Shown here: positions 36,420 to 45,031 of the stretch, in pieces | Numbering within the stretch: position 1 is the stretch's first letter | Layout: each line of letters opens with the position of its first letter | Source: Neisseria sp. oral taxon 014 str. F0314 | GTDB taxonomy: Bacteria > Pseudomonadota > Gammaproteobacteria > Burkholderiales > Neisseriaceae | Assembly: GCF_005886145.1 (NCBI RefSeq) | Contig: NZ_CP040504.1 | Location: 2,170,001-2,234,000, forward strand | Reading direction: 5' to 3' | DNA: 64,000 nucleotides | Translations under genes and position numbers: made by a program | Notes under the pieces: generated by a model | What the model was told of the DNA's origin: nothing | Databases searched by the model: none | What the model saw: the letters and a program-made list of their open reading frames with translations, nothing else

Positions 36420-36451
36420 TTATTACAACCTACATTTTTTGAGAACATAAC

Positions 36452-38815
36452 ATGCAATTCTCCTACTCATGGCTGAAAACCCAAGCCGATACCGAACTTT
36501 CCGCCGATAAGCTGGAACATCTGTTAACCATGTCCGGCTTGGAAGTGGAAGAAGCCGAGACTGCCGCGCCTGCGTTTACAGGTGTGGTGATTGCTGAAGT
36601 GAAATCCGTTGAAAAACATCCTGATGCCGACCGTTTGAACGTTACCCAAGTCGATGCGGGTACGGGCGAGTTGGTGCAGATTGTGTGCGGTGCGCCGAAT
36701 GTGAAAGCGGGCATCAAAGTGCCGTGTTCGCTGCCGGGCGCGGTGTTGCCGGGTAGTTTCAAAATCAAGCCGACCAAGATGCGCGGCGTGGTGTCGAACG
36801 GGATGTTGTGTTCAACTGATGAACTTGGTCTGCCCGATGACGGCGTGAACGGTCTGCACATTTTGCCGCAAGATGCTCCCGTCGGCGCAAACATCCGTGA
36901 ATATTTGGATTTGGACGATACGGTCTTCACGCTGAAAATCACGCCGAACCGTGCCGACTGTCTGAGCATCAAAGGCATTGCGCGCGAAGTGTCCGCGCTG
37001 ACGGGTTGCGCGTTCAAGCAGCCTGCAATCCATGCCGCGCCAATCACGGGCAGCCGCAAACAGCCCGTGCAGATTGATGCGCCTGCCGATTGCGGCCGCT
37101 TTATCAGCCGTGTGATTGAAAATGTAAATGCGCGCGCCGCTACGCCGGATTGGATGAAGCAGCGTTTGGAGCGCAGCGGTATCCGCAGTATTTCCGCGTT
37201 GGTGGACATTGGCAATTATGTGATGCTGGAAATCGGTCAGCCGATGCATGTTTTTGATGCCGACAAACTTTCAGGCAGCCTGCACATCCGCCGCGCGCGC
37301 GAAGGTGAAACGCTGGAATGCCTGAACGAGAAAACCGTGTCTCTGTCTGAAAACACGCTGGTAGTGGCCGATGAAAAAGGCGCGTTGAGTTTGGCAGGCC
37401 TGATGGGCGGCGCAGCGAGCGCAGTTTCAGACGACACGCAAAATATCGTGCTGGAAGCGGCTTGGTTTGCGCCTGAAATCATCGCCGGCAAATCGCGCCA
37501 GTACGGTTTTGGTTCGGATTCGTCGTTCCGCTTTGAGCGCGGCGTGGATTACCGTTTGCAGGCTGATGCTATCGAACGCGCTACCGAATTGGTTTTGCAA
37601 ATCTGCGGCGGTGCGGCAGGCGAAATGGTGGAAGCGTTGGGCAGGCTACCTGAAAACAAACAGGTCGAATTGCGTTTAGGCCGTCTGAAAACCGTGTTGG
37701 GCGTGGACATTCCTGCCGAACAGGTGGAAACCATTTTGCAGCACTTGGGTTTGCAGCCTGAAAAAACGGCGGAAGGCTTCCGCGTTACCGCGCCGAGCTT
37801 CCGTTTCGACATCGAAATCGAGGCTGATTTGATTGAAGAAATCGGTCGCGTTTACGGCTATGAAAATATCCCCGACGATTACACGTCAGGCCGTCTGAAA
37901 ATGTTGGCGCTGCCCGAAACCCGCCGTCCGCGTTTTGCCGTTTATAACGAAATGGCGGCGCGCGGCTACCGCGAAGTGGTCAGCTACGCCTTCGTTGACG
38001 AGCAGTGGGAACACGATTTTGCCGCCAACGCCAATCCTATCCGCCTGCAAAACCCGCTGGCGGCGCAGTATGCCGTGATGCGTTCCACGCTCATCGGCGG
38101 CTTGGTGGAAATTCTGCAAAACAATCTGAACCGCAAGCAAAACCGCGTGCGCGTGTTTGAAATTGCCCGCGTGTTCAGCAAAGGTTCAGACGGCCAGTTT
38201 GTACAAAACGAACGCATCGGCGGCCTGTGGTACGGCGCGGCGATGCCCGAACAATGGGGCAAGAAAACGCGCAACGCAGATTTTTACGACATTAAGGCCG
38301 ATGTAGAAAATCTGTTGAAAAACAAAGCAGTTGAGTTCGTCAAAACCGAACATCCCGCCCTGCATCCCGGCCGTGCCGCCAATATCGTTTCAGATGGCCA
38401 AATCATCGGCTTTGTCGGCGAATTGCATCCGAAATGGCTGCAAAAATACGACTTGCCGCAAGCACCGCTGGTATTTGAAATCGACATGGCAGCGGTGTTG
38501 GAACGCGAAAAAACGCGCTATCAGGCTGTATCGAAATTCCAGCCGGTTCGCAGGGATTTGGCGTTTGTCATGTCTGAAACCATGACCCATGATGATTTGT
38601 TGGCCGCCTTGAACGGCGCGGCAAACAAGTTGGTACAGGAAATCAGCGTATTTGACGTGTATCGAGGTACAGGCCTGCCTGAAGGGATGAAGAGCATGGC
38701 GGTCAAAGTGATTTTGCAGGATATGGAAAACACGCTGACGGATGAAACAGTCGAGCCGGTTATCGGAAAACTGATTGACGCGGCAACTGCTGCGGGAGCG
38801 CAACTTCGCAGTTAA
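36452..38815 (+). CDS. pheT: Phenylalanyl-tRNA synthetase beta subunit
   Basis: The 787-residue protein has the complete PheT order: an EMAP-like tRNA-binding domain (about 40-150, VQIVCGAPNVKAGIKVPCSL), B3/B4 editing region (TPNRADCLSIKGIAREVSAL), B5, the catalytic-like core and the FDX-ACB anticodon domain at the C-terminus (VSKFQPVRRDLAFVMSETMT). The gene is a mosaic of uptake dialects: Simonsiella-type complement at 37270-37281, Eikenella-type AGGCTACCTGAA at 37643-37654, then the resident AG-DUS at 37678-37689 and 37888-37899. This suggests that its 5' half came in with the R-M cassette. Confidence 0.96.
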   Translation: MQFSYSWLKTQADTELSADKLEHLLTMSGLEVEEAETAAPAFTGVVIAEVKSVEKHPDADRLNVTQVDAGTGELVQIVCGAPNVKAGIKVPCSLPGAVLPGSFKIKPTKMRGVVSNGMLCSTDELGLPDDGVNGLHILPQDAPVGANIREYLDLDDTVFTLKITPNRADCLSIKGIAREVSALTGCAFKQPAIHAAPITGSRKQPVQIDAPADCGRFISRVIENVNARAATPDWMKQRLERSGIRSISALVDIGNYVMLEIGQPMHVFDADKLSGSLHIRRAREGETLECLNEKTVSLSENTLVVADEKGALSLAGLMGGAASAVSDDTQNIVLEAAWFAPEIIAGKSRQYGFGSDSSFRFERGVDYRLQADAIERATELVLQICGGAAGEMVEALGRLPENKQVELRLGRLKTVLGVDIPAEQVETILQHLGLQPEKTAEGFRVTAPSFRFDIEIEADLIEEIGRVYGYENIPDDYTSGRLKMLALPETRRPRFAVYNEMAARGYREVVSYAFVDEQWEHDFAANANPIRLQNPLAAQYAVMRSTLIGGLVEILQNNLNRKQNRVRVFEIARVFSKGSDGQFVQNERIGGLWYGAAMPEQWGKKTRNADFYDIKADVENLLKNKAVEFVKTEHPALHPGRAANIVSDGQIIGFVGELHPKWLQKYDLPQAPLVFEIDMAAVLEREKTRYQAVSKFQPVRRDLAFVMSETMTHDDLLAALNGAANKLVQEISVFDVYRGTGLPEGMKSMAVKVILQDMENTLTDETVEPVIGKLIDAATAAGAQLRS

Positions 38816-38888
38816 AAAATAAATATTCGCTTGAATTTTAAATAGAAATTGGTAATAATCTGCACCTATTACAACAGAAGGTAATAAT

Positions 38889-39191
38889 ATGACACTAACT
38901 AAAGCCGAATTGGCCGATATTTTGGTAGATAAAGTCAGCAATGTAACCAAAAACGATGCCAAAGAAATCGTCGAACTCTTTTTTGAAGAAATCCGCAGCA
39001 CTTTGGCACGCGGCGAAGAAATCAAAATTTCCGGTTTCGGTAATTTTCAGTTGCGTGACAAACCGCAACGTCCCGGCCGTAATCCGAAAACCGGCGAAGA
39101 AGTACCGATTACCGCCCGCCGCGTAGTAACTTTCCATGCCAGCCAAAAACTCAAAGGCATGGTGGAGCATTACTATGACAAACAACGTTAA
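38889..39191 (+). CDS. ihfA: Integration host factor alpha subunit
   Basis: The 100-residue protein is of HU/IHF type, beginning [20 protein letters not shown], with the flanking arm region [20 protein letters not shown] and the IHF-alpha tail [21 protein letters not shown] bends DNA at specific sites in recombination and transcription. Position after pheT is conserved across proteobacteria. GAAGGT precedes the ATG. Its 3' end overlaps the next gene by 17 bases, so the two are coupled. Confidence 0.96.
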   Translation: MTLTKAELADILVDKVSNVTKNDAKEIVELFFEEIRSTLARGEEIKISGFGNFQLRDKPQRPGRNPKTGEEVPITARRVVTFHASQKLKGMVEHYYDKQR

Positions 39192-39498
39192 TCGTCCTGC
39201 TGTTCCCGCCAAACGCTATTTCACGCTTGACGAGGTGTGTGAGTTGGTGCAAATCAGCCCGTCGCAATTTGCCCAGTGGCAGCATGAGAATGGTGCTGTT
39301 ATTGGTTACGGCGGGAACCGTTATACTCGTCTGGATGTGGTTAAACTGCTGAAATTGAAAGATACATTTGCTCCTTTCGTGGATAGTTTCAATCATAATG
39401 CGCTGGATTCGGAAGGGAATCCGGCTGCTGATGCGAAAGAAGTACGTGCAGAGTTGGAAACTATTTTGGCTGATTTGGAGAAAACATTGGCAAATTGA
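39175..39498 (+). CDS. MerR-like helix-turn-helix protein
   Basis: A 107-residue protein starts [20 protein letters not shown]; residues 16-55 ([20 protein letters not shown], then [12 protein letters not shown]) form a winged helix-turn-helix of MerR type. There is no effector domain or cysteine sensor, only an acidic helical tail ([20 protein letters not shown]). It overlaps ihfA in another frame, as small MerR-like genes do behind ihfA in many beta- and gammaproteobacteria. An in-frame start at 39136 is inside ihfA and rejected. Target unknown. Confidence 0.75.
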   Translation: MTNNVNRPAVPAKRYFTLDEVCELVQISPSQFAQWQHENGAVIGYGGNRYTRLDVVKLLKLKDTFAPFVDSFNHNALDSEGNPAADAKEVRAELETILADLEKTLAN

Positions 39499-39553
39499 GT
39501 TTGCCGAAAATCGGTGACCGGTCGACATCTGTTGTCGGCCGGTTTTTGTATTG

Positions 39554-39593
39554 AGGCCGTCTGAAAATATGGTTGATTGTTTTCAGACGGCCT
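39554..39593. terminator. Inverted DUS pair with T-run after the MerR-like gene
   Basis: DUS at 39554-39565 and complement at 39582-39593, followed by TTTTG. A smaller repeat with loop (GACCGG...CCGGTT) precedes it at about 39517-39543. Confidence 0.7.
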
Positions 39594-39828
39594 TTTGTTT
39601 ATTGGTTAGGCGACATTTATACTATAGAGCTTGTTGATAATTCGAATATTGCTTGTTTCTTGTTTAGTGTATTTAAATTTCATTAGATACTAAGAATCAG
39701 TGTCAGATAGAAGAGAGGTTGAAAGAAAAGTAGATAAGCGTTTGCCTTCTGTAAAGAGATAAATCGGAAAAGGTTGCGAATGGTCAAGTTTATCGCAGTA
39801 TGAAACTGATATTTGCTTGCAAGCGCTG

Positions 39829-39842
39829 ATGTTTTAAAACAT
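39829..39842. promoter_or_regulatory. 14-bp palindrome, possible operator
   Basis: ATGTTTTAAAACAT is a perfect palindrome; GCTTGCAAGC (39815-39824), another perfect palindrome, lies five bases before it. Both are far upstream of the sugar porter. Confidence 0.3.
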
Positions 39843-39866
39843 AATAGTTCACATATAGAGTTTCTA

Positions 39867-39884
39867 TTGTAAATTTTATTACAA
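39867..39884. promoter_or_regulatory. Inverted repeat TTGTAA-N6-TTACAA, possible operator
   Basis: An 18-base element with perfect six-base arms lies about 180 bases before the porter start. No regulator gene is adjacent. Confidence 0.35.
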
Positions 39885-40065
39885 AAGGCGTTGCCTGCAC
39901 TGTGTAATAACAATTTCAAAAAAAGGCCCGCCGCCTCACGACACCTTATCAGGAAACAGACTGAAAACCGGAAGTTTTACCGTTTTGCCACGTATGTGGT
40001 ACGGCGGGTATTGCATTGTGGTATCAGGCTATTCTTCTTAACTTTAAATCAAGTGAGGGCGCTTT

Positions 40066-41391
40066 ATGAATCAGTCAAAACTTCTCATCTGGTCCATCAC
40101 GGTGGCGCTGGCGGGTTTCCTGTTCGGTTTCGATACCGTGGTGATTTCTGGCGCGGATCAGGCGTTACAGCATTTGTGGAACAGCTCCAGCCTGTTTCAC
40201 GGGTGGGTCGTCATGGCATCCGCCCTATGGGGTACGGTTATCGGCGCGCTGTTCGGCAGTATTCCGACCGATAAATTTGGCCGTAAAAAAACGCTGATTG
40301 CCATCGGTATCCTGTATGTTGTCGGTTCTCTAGGCTCTGCGCTCGTTCATGATCCTTATTCCTTTGCTTGCTTCCGTTTCATCGGCGGCTTGGGTGTCGG
40401 TGCATCGACCATTGCCGCTCCCGCCTACGTTACCGAAATTTCTCCGGCGGACAAACGCGGCCGCTTGGTAGCGATGTATCAGTTCAATATCGTATTCGGT
40501 ATTTTAATTGCTTATCTTTCCAATTTTATTTTCTCAAACCTTGATTTGGGTGCGAACACTTGGCGCTGGATGCTGGGTGTTCAGGTTGTGCCGGCTGCGA
40601 TTTATACCTTAATGGTACTCGGCATTCCGATGTCGCCGCGTTGGTTGGTCATGAAAGGCCGCATTGAGGATGCGCGTAAAGTGTTGGCGGTAATCAACCC
40701 TGAGGCGGACATTAACGAACTGGTGGCTTCCGCGCAGAAAGACGGCGGCAAAAAAGAAAGTCTGTTGCTGAAAAAATACCGTCTGCCGGTATTGCTGGCC
40801 TTTCTGATTGCGTTTTTCAACCAAATGTCGGGTATCAATGCCTTCCTGTACTACGCGCCGCGTATTTTTGAAATTGCCGGTTTGGAAAAAAGTTCGGCTT
40901 TATTGAGCAGCGTGGGTATCGGTGTTGTCAATCTGATTTTTACCTTCGTAGGCCTGTCTTTAATCGATAAATTCGGCCGCCGTCAACTGATGTACATCGG
41001 TTCTTTTGGCTATATTGTTTCGCTCGGCTTAGTGTCATTGTCTTTCTTCCTCGGATGGAAAGGCATGATGGTACCGCTGTTTTTCTTCCTGTTTATCGCT
41101 GCCCACGCCGTTGGCCAGGGTACGGTAATCTGGGTGTTTATCTCTGAAATTTTCCCGAGTCACCTGCGTGCGCAAGGTCAGGCGTTGGGCAGTTCGACCC
41201 ACTGGGTGCTTGCTGCCGCGATTCCTGCTGCGATTCCTTATTTGTTTGATGAAATCGGTGCAAGCTGGGTGTTCGCCTGCTTTACAGCCATGATGGTATT
41301 GCAATTGGTATTCGTAATGTTCATGATGCCGGAAACCAAAGGCGTACCATTGGAAGAATTGTCTAAGTCATTGATTAAGGAAGAGTCATAA
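40066..41391 (+). CDS. MFS sugar porter (sugar:H+ symporter type)
   Basis: This 441-residue protein has twelve hydrophobic segments and the sugar-porter signatures: GFDTVVISGADQAL in TM1, DKFGRKK after TM2, the R-F-I-G-G-L-G-V-G-A region in TM4, a SPRWL motif after TM6, NQMSGINAFLYYAP in TM7, DKFGRRQ after TM8 and PETKGVPLEEL at the end. It imports a hexose or disaccharide with protons across the inner membrane. Its stop overlaps the fructokinase start (TAATG). The kinase partner suggests fructose or a fructose-containing sugar. AGTGAGG lies ahead of the start. Confidence 0.88.
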   Translation: MNQSKLLIWSITVALAGFLFGFDTVVISGADQALQHLWNSSSLFHGWVVMASALWGTVIGALFGSIPTDKFGRKKTLIAIGILYVVGSLGSALVHDPYSFACFRFIGGLGVGASTIAAPAYVTEISPADKRGRLVAMYQFNIVFGILIAYLSNFIFSNLDLGANTWRWMLGVQVVPAAIYTLMVLGIPMSPRWLVMKGRIEDARKVLAVINPEADINELVASAQKDGGKKESLLLKKYRLPVLLAFLIAFFNQMSGINAFLYYAPRIFEIAGLEKSSALLSSVGIGVVNLIFTFVGLSLIDKFGRRQLMYIGSFGYIVSLGLVSLSFFLGWKGMMVPLFFFLFIAAHAVGQGTVIWVFISEIFPSHLRAQGQALGSSTHWVLAAAIPAAIPYLFDEIGASWVFACFTAMMVLQLVFVMFMMPETKGVPLEELSKSLIKEES

Positions 41392-42272
41392 TGAAAGTAA
41401 CTTGCTTCGGTGAAGTGCTGTGGGACGATTTCCCTACGGGTAAAGTATTGGGTGGCGCACCTTTGAATGTCGCAGTGCGGTTGGAATCGCTCGGTGTCGG
41501 CGGCAGTATTATCAGCTGCCGCGGCGATGATGCCGACGGTGAAGAGTTGTTGCGTCAGATTAAAGGTAAAAACGTCAATACCGATTTGTTGCAGGTATCC
41601 CCTGATCAGGCTACCAGCTTGGTGAAAGTCAAGTTGAACGAGTGCGGCAGTGCAAGCTACGAAATAGTCTATCCCTGCGCTTGGGACAGAATTCAGTTGC
41701 AGGAAGAGGCCTTGCAGCGTGTGGCCGAATCCGACGCTTTCATTTTCGGTAGTTTGGCGACTCGTGATGAGGTTTCTCGTTCGACTTTGGATAAGCTGAT
41801 TGAGAAAGCGAAATTCAAGATTTTCGACGTCAATTTGCGCAAACCGTTTTACGATACAGACCGTCTGCTGGATACCATGAAAAAGGTGGATTTGGTCAAA
41901 CTGAACGATGACGAATTGTATGAACTGTCCGAAATTTACGGTTCTCCGTATCATTCTATCGAACAAAACATCGCATTTTTGGCCAAGCTGGCCGGCGTTC
42001 CCAATATATGCGTTACTCTAGGGGGGCACGGCGCAGTGTTGTATCAGAAAGGTAAATTGCACAGACATTGCGGTTTCCGTGTAAAAGTGGCCGATACTGT
42101 GGGTTCGGGCGACAGTTTCTTGGGCGGTTTGACTTACAAACTGTTGAACAATTCCGAACCGCAGGAGGCGCTTACCTTCGCTTGCGCACTGGGCGCGCTG
42201 GTTGCGGCGCGGCGCGGTGCGACGCCGGATATTTCCTTGCAGGAAATTGAGAATTTCATGAACCCCGCCTGA
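41391..42272 (+). CDS. PfkB-family carbohydrate kinase, probable fructokinase
   Basis: The 293-residue protein starts MKVTCFGEVLWDDFP, with GGAPLNVAVRLESLG (PfkB signature 1) and DTVGSGDSFLGGL (signature 2, catalytic Asp near residue 241). The EVLWDxFP start and GGAPxNVA favour fructokinase over ribokinase. It phosphorylates the sugar brought in by the overlapping porter gene. An inverted DUS pair ends the two-gene operon. The substrate is an inference from the family. Confidence 0.85.
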   Translation: MKVTCFGEVLWDDFPTGKVLGGAPLNVAVRLESLGVGGSIISCRGDDADGEELLRQIKGKNVNTDLLQVSPDQATSLVKVKLNECGSASYEIVYPCAWDRIQLQEEALQRVAESDAFIFGSLATRDEVSRSTLDKLIEKAKFKIFDVNLRKPFYDTDRLLDTMKKVDLVKLNDDELYELSEIYGSPYHSIEQNIAFLAKLAGVPNICVTLGGHGAVLYQKGKLHRHCGFRVKVADTVGSGDSFLGGLTYKLLNNSEPQEALTFACALGALVAARRGATPDISLQEIENFMNPA

Positions 42273-42292
42273 TAGGGATTTGAAACTGTTAG

Positions 42293-42323
42293 AGGCCGTC
42301 TGAAAATTATTTTCAGACGGCCT
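42293..42323. terminator. Inverted DUS pair with T-run after the fructokinase
   Basis: DUS at 42293-42304 and complement at 42312-42323, followed by TTTTT. Confidence 0.75.
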
Positions 42324-42463
42324 TTTTGTATTGTGATGTAACTGTTGGGGGGGCTGTGGGTTTCAGTTTAGTCAACGTTTTGGTTTGCCGGCTAAACGGG
42401 AGATTGGATGCAGAAGTTTTCCTTGTTATCGGAAGGGCATATTGATTTTCACGGCGGAAAAAA

Positions 42464-42519
42464 TTCAGACGGCCTTTTGTCCTATTGTTTCATCAATTAA
42501 GGAGGGAAGGCCGTCTGAA
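42464..42519. repeat. Inward-facing DUS pair downstream of the nitroreductase
   Basis: Complement DUS at 42464-42475 and forward DUS at 42508-42519, just beyond the 3' end of the minus-strand nitroreductase. No gene lies in 42324-42546. Confidence 0.55.
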
Positions 42520-42546
42520 AAATATAGGGAATCGCAAAAACTTCCG

Positions 42547-43104
42547 TTACCAGTGGGTAACGAACTCGTCTAAATCCGTATTTTTCGGACCGGCGGTTTC
42601 TTCGGCGGAAGTACCGATCATAATCAAACCGATGATTTTTTCCCGATCGCTGCAATCAAACGCTTCTCGCAGTTGCGGGCTGTTTACCCACAAGCCTGTA
42701 ATCCAGACATTGTCGAACCCTTGGGCCGAGGCCGCCAGTTGCAGGGCATAGGCGGAACATCCTGCGCTGAGCATCTGCTCCCATTCCGGTTTCGGTTTTG
42801 GCGAAGAGCAGTTCGGACTAAATGTTACGCCGATAACCAGCGGTGCCATATTGCCGACTTTTTCGGCTTTTTTCATCGAATCTTCACCAAAATTGCATTC
42901 GGTTACGGTTTGGGTCAGCAGTTTGCGGAAATACGACAAACCGTCTTCGCTTTCGATGACGGTAAAACGGAACGGGCGCATATTGCCGTGATCGGGTACT
43001 TGCGTCGCGGCTTGCAACATCTGCTCGATTTGTTCCGCGTTCGGGGCCGGAGCAGTCAAATTCTTCGAAGAGCGGCGGGTGGTCAGAAGGTGGAGGGCAT
43101 CCAT
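42547..43104 (-). CDS. Nitroreductase-family oxidoreductase (YdjA-like)
   Basis: A 185-residue flavin enzyme starts MDALHLLTTRRSSKNLTAPA, with the FMN-binding R-R-S motif, then VPDHGNMRPFRFTVIE and, near the C-terminus, IIGLIMIGTSAE. The small size and the P-D-H-G-x-x-x-P-x-R motif fit the YdjA branch. The natural substrate is unknown. The start at 43104 has AAAGG seven bases upstream; another ATG two codons earlier is possible. It lies downstream of serC on the same strand, but a DUS hairpin separates them. Confidence 0.82.
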   Translation of the reverse strand: MDALHLLTTRRSSKNLTAPAPNAEQIEQMLQAATQVPDHGNMRPFRFTVIESEDGLSYFRKLLTQTVTECNFGEDSMKKAEKVGNMAPLVIGVTFSPNCSSPKPKPEWEQMLSAGCSAYALQLAASAQGFDNVWITGLWVNSPQLREAFDCSDREKIIGLIMIGTSAEETAGPKNTDLDEFVTHW

Positions 43105-43183
43105 AGGCATACCTTTGATAAATGTGTGAAAAAGAGGGTTATAGCATAAATTCAAAACAGGCCGTTCGGACTGGTCGGATATG

Positions 43184-43224
43184 AGGCCGTCTGAAAATCC
43201 CTTATCTTTATTTTCAGACGGCCT
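43184..43224. terminator. Inverted DUS pair after serC
   Basis: DUS at 43184-43195 and complement at 43213-43224, between serC and the nitroreductase on the minus strand. Confidence 0.6.
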
Positions 43225-43233
43225 GCCGGTCAT

Positions 43234-44340
43234 TCAACCGTAACGGCGTTGGAAATCCTGCATGAATGCAGCCAAGGCTTCCACGCCCTCAAGCGGCATG
43301 GCGTTATAGATACTGGCGCGCATTCCGCCCAGCAGTTTGTAGCCTTTCAAAGCGCATAACCCGCGCAGTTCGGCTTCACGGACGAAGGTGTCGTCCAAGT
43401 CAGGATCGGACGTTTTAAAAATAACGTTCATTTTTGAGCGGGCATCGGCTTGAATATTATTGATATAGAAGCCGCCGCTGCCGTCGATGGCGCGGTAGAG
43501 CGTTTCGGCTTTCAGGTTGTTGACCGATTCGATTTTTTTCACGCCGCCCTGTGTCAGCAGCCAGCGGAACACCAAACCCGCCATATAAATCGGATAAGTC
43601 GCAGGCGTGTTGTACATACCGTTGCGTTTGATATGCGATTGGTAGTTGAACACGTCGGGGATGTCTTTCGGGCAGCGCTCGAGCAAGTCTTCACGGATAA
43701 TAACCACAGTCGCACCGGCAGGACCGATATTTTTCTGTGCGCCCGCGTAAATCAAACCGTAATCGTTCACATCGAATTCGCGCGATAAGATTTCACTCGA
43801 CATATCGCACACCAAAGGCGGCAGGCCGTCTGAAAGTTTCGGTACGCTTTGATATTGCAGGCCGTGTACGGTTTCGTTAATCACAAAATGGACGAAAGCC
43901 GAATGCTTGTCGACGTCCCATGATTCTACGGCGGGCAGGGCAGTGTAGCCGAACTGCTCGCCGCCGTCTGCCGCCAGATGAATTTCGGCATCAGTCAGGC
44001 GGCTCATCTGTTCGTAGGCAATGCGGCTCCAGTTACCCGTTACAACGGCATCGGCGCGTTTGAAACCGCGCGCCAGATTCATGGCGACCATGTTGAACTG
44101 CGTGGTCGCGCCGCCTTGCAGGAACAGGACCTTATAATGCGACGGAATGTTCAGCAGTTGGCGCAAGTCATGTTCGGCGTGGTGCAAAATGCTTAAAAAC
44201 ATGTCCGAACGGTGGCTCATCGCCATCACGGGAAAACCGGTGCCGTTGTAATCAAGCATTTCCTGCTGCGCGGTACGCAACACAGCTTCGGGCAGAACGG
44301 CGGGACCGGCGGAAAAATTGTAAATCGTATGTGCAGGCAT
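43234..44340 (-). CDS. serC: Phosphoserine aminotransferase
   Basis: A 368-residue PLP enzyme of class V starts MPAHTIYNFSAGPAVLPEAV; the PLP lysine is in YAGAQKNIGPAG. Other family blocks are MLDYNGTGFPVMAMSHRSDM, LFLQGGATTQFNMVAMNL and CDMSSEILSREFDV. It makes phosphoserine from phosphohydroxypyruvate for serine and also acts in PLP synthesis. The start at 44340 is set by the family; the extension to 44463 contains DUS-derived residues. A DUS at 43823-43834 is in frame and reads SDGL. It is divergent from rimP. Confidence 0.95.
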   Translation of the reverse strand: MPAHTIYNFSAGPAVLPEAVLRTAQQEMLDYNGTGFPVMAMSHRSDMFLSILHHAEHDLRQLLNIPSHYKVLFLQGGATTQFNMVAMNLARGFKRADAVVTGNWSRIAYEQMSRLTDAEIHLAADGGEQFGYTALPAVESWDVDKHSAFVHFVINETVHGLQYQSVPKLSDGLPPLVCDMSSEILSREFDVNDYGLIYAGAQKNIGPAGATVVIIREDLLERCPKDIPDVFNYQSHIKRNGMYNTPATYPIYMAGLVFRWLLTQGGVKKIESVNNLKAETLYRAIDGSGGFYINNIQADARSKMNVIFKTSDPDLDDTFVREAELRGLCALKGYKLLGGMRASIYNAMPLEGVEALAAFMQDFQRRYG

Positions 44341-44494
44341 GGTTTGCGGTTTCCCTATAAACAGTTTGATTGGCCGAACGATTTTAGTCGGCACATCCGC
44401 GTCCTGCAAGCTTTTCGGATAAAGCCCCCGATAGATACAGGCCGTCTGAAAAATACACGCCAAATCAATACTTTTATTTTCTCGGTAAACGGGT

Positions 44495-44500
44495 TATAAT
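44495..44500 (+). promoter_or_regulatory. -10 element of the rimP-nusA-infB operon
   Basis: A perfect TATAAT at 44495-44500 lies 25 bases before the leader hairpin. The -35 region (TTTTAT at 44472-44477, 17-base spacer) is weak. A single DUS at 44439-44450 lies just upstream. Confidence 0.5.
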
Positions 44501-44524
44501 TAGTAAATTTTTCGTATTACAGGA

Positions 44525-44549
44525 AAAATGGCCACAGGGCCATTTTTTT
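44525..44549 (+). terminator. Leader attenuator of rimP-nusA-infB
   Basis: The stem AAAATGGCC (44525-44533) pairs perfectly with GGCCATTTT (44538-44546) around an ACAG loop and runs into seven T residues. It lies just after the promoter and 20 bases before rimP, so it should stop part of the transcripts unless antiterminated. Confidence 0.75.
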
Positions 44550-44569
44550 ATTATGTACTCTGGAGCGAC

Positions 44570-45001
44570 ATGGATATTCAAAATATTCTTGACAAGACTC
44601 TGCCGGGCTTGGGTTACGAGCTGGTGGATTTTGAGCTGACCGCGCAAGGTGATTTGCGCATATTTATAGATAAAGAAGGCGGCATTACCGTGGAAGACTG
44701 CGCGACTGTAAGCAATCATCTGAGCCGCGTTTTTACGGTGGAAGACATTGATTACAAGCGTCTGGAAATTTCCAGTCCGGGCCTTGACCGCCCGTTGAAA
44801 AAAGCCGCCGATTTCGTCCGTTTTGCGGGACGGCAGGCCAAAATCAAAACCCGTCTGCCGATTGACGGACAAAAGAATTTCATCGGCCGTATCGAAAACT
44901 GCAAAAACGGTACGGTCAGCATTTCGTTTGACGGCAAAAGCGTGGATATTGAATTCGACAATATCGACAAAGCCCGTCTGCGTCCCGAATTCAATTTTTA
45001 A
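44570..45001 (+). CDS. rimP: Ribosome maturation factor RimP
   Basis: A 143-residue protein starts [20 protein letters not shown], with the conserved [20 protein letters not shown] and the block [20 protein letters not shown]. RimP helps 30S assembly. ATG 44570 follows GGAG by four bases; the longer frame from 44528 runs through the attenuator hairpin and is rejected. It is the first gene of the conserved rimP-nusA-infB operon. Confidence 0.93.
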   Translation: MDIQNILDKTLPGLGYELVDFELTAQGDLRIFIDKEGGITVEDCATVSNHLSRVFTVEDIDYKRLEISSPGLDRPLKKAADFVRFAGRQAKIKTRLPIDGQKNFIGRIENCKNGTVSISFDGKSVDIEFDNIDKARLRPEFNF

Positions 45002-45031
45002 AGTTATTGATAATGAACGGAGATTCTGAGA

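Larger units (their letters stand above)
33798..36451. mobile_element. Restriction-modification insertion between pheS and pheT (minimal mobile element site)
   Basis: A cassette of vsr, a cytosine methyltransferase and a presumed endonuclease separates the two subunit genes that are normally adjacent. It is visibly A+T-richer than pheS and pheT and has no integrase, transposase or terminal repeats. The pheS/pheT gap is a known site of exchangeable R-M cassettes in Neisseria, described as a minimal mobile element that is swapped by transformation and recombination in flanking genes. The left edge carries uptake sequences of Kingella, Simonsiella and Eikenella type. Confidence 0.85.
39594..40065. 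other. A+T-rich gap before the sugar-porter operon
   Basis: No credible gene is seen in 470 bases. It contains the palindromes listed separately and presumably the operon promoter. A reading frame of 127 codons from 39891 overlaps the porter start in another frame and is not supported. Confidence 0.5.

Noticed and set aside
39891..40274. A 127-codon plus-strand frame crossing the sugar-porter start
   Set aside because: It overlaps the porter in another frame and its translation has no membrane or family pattern.
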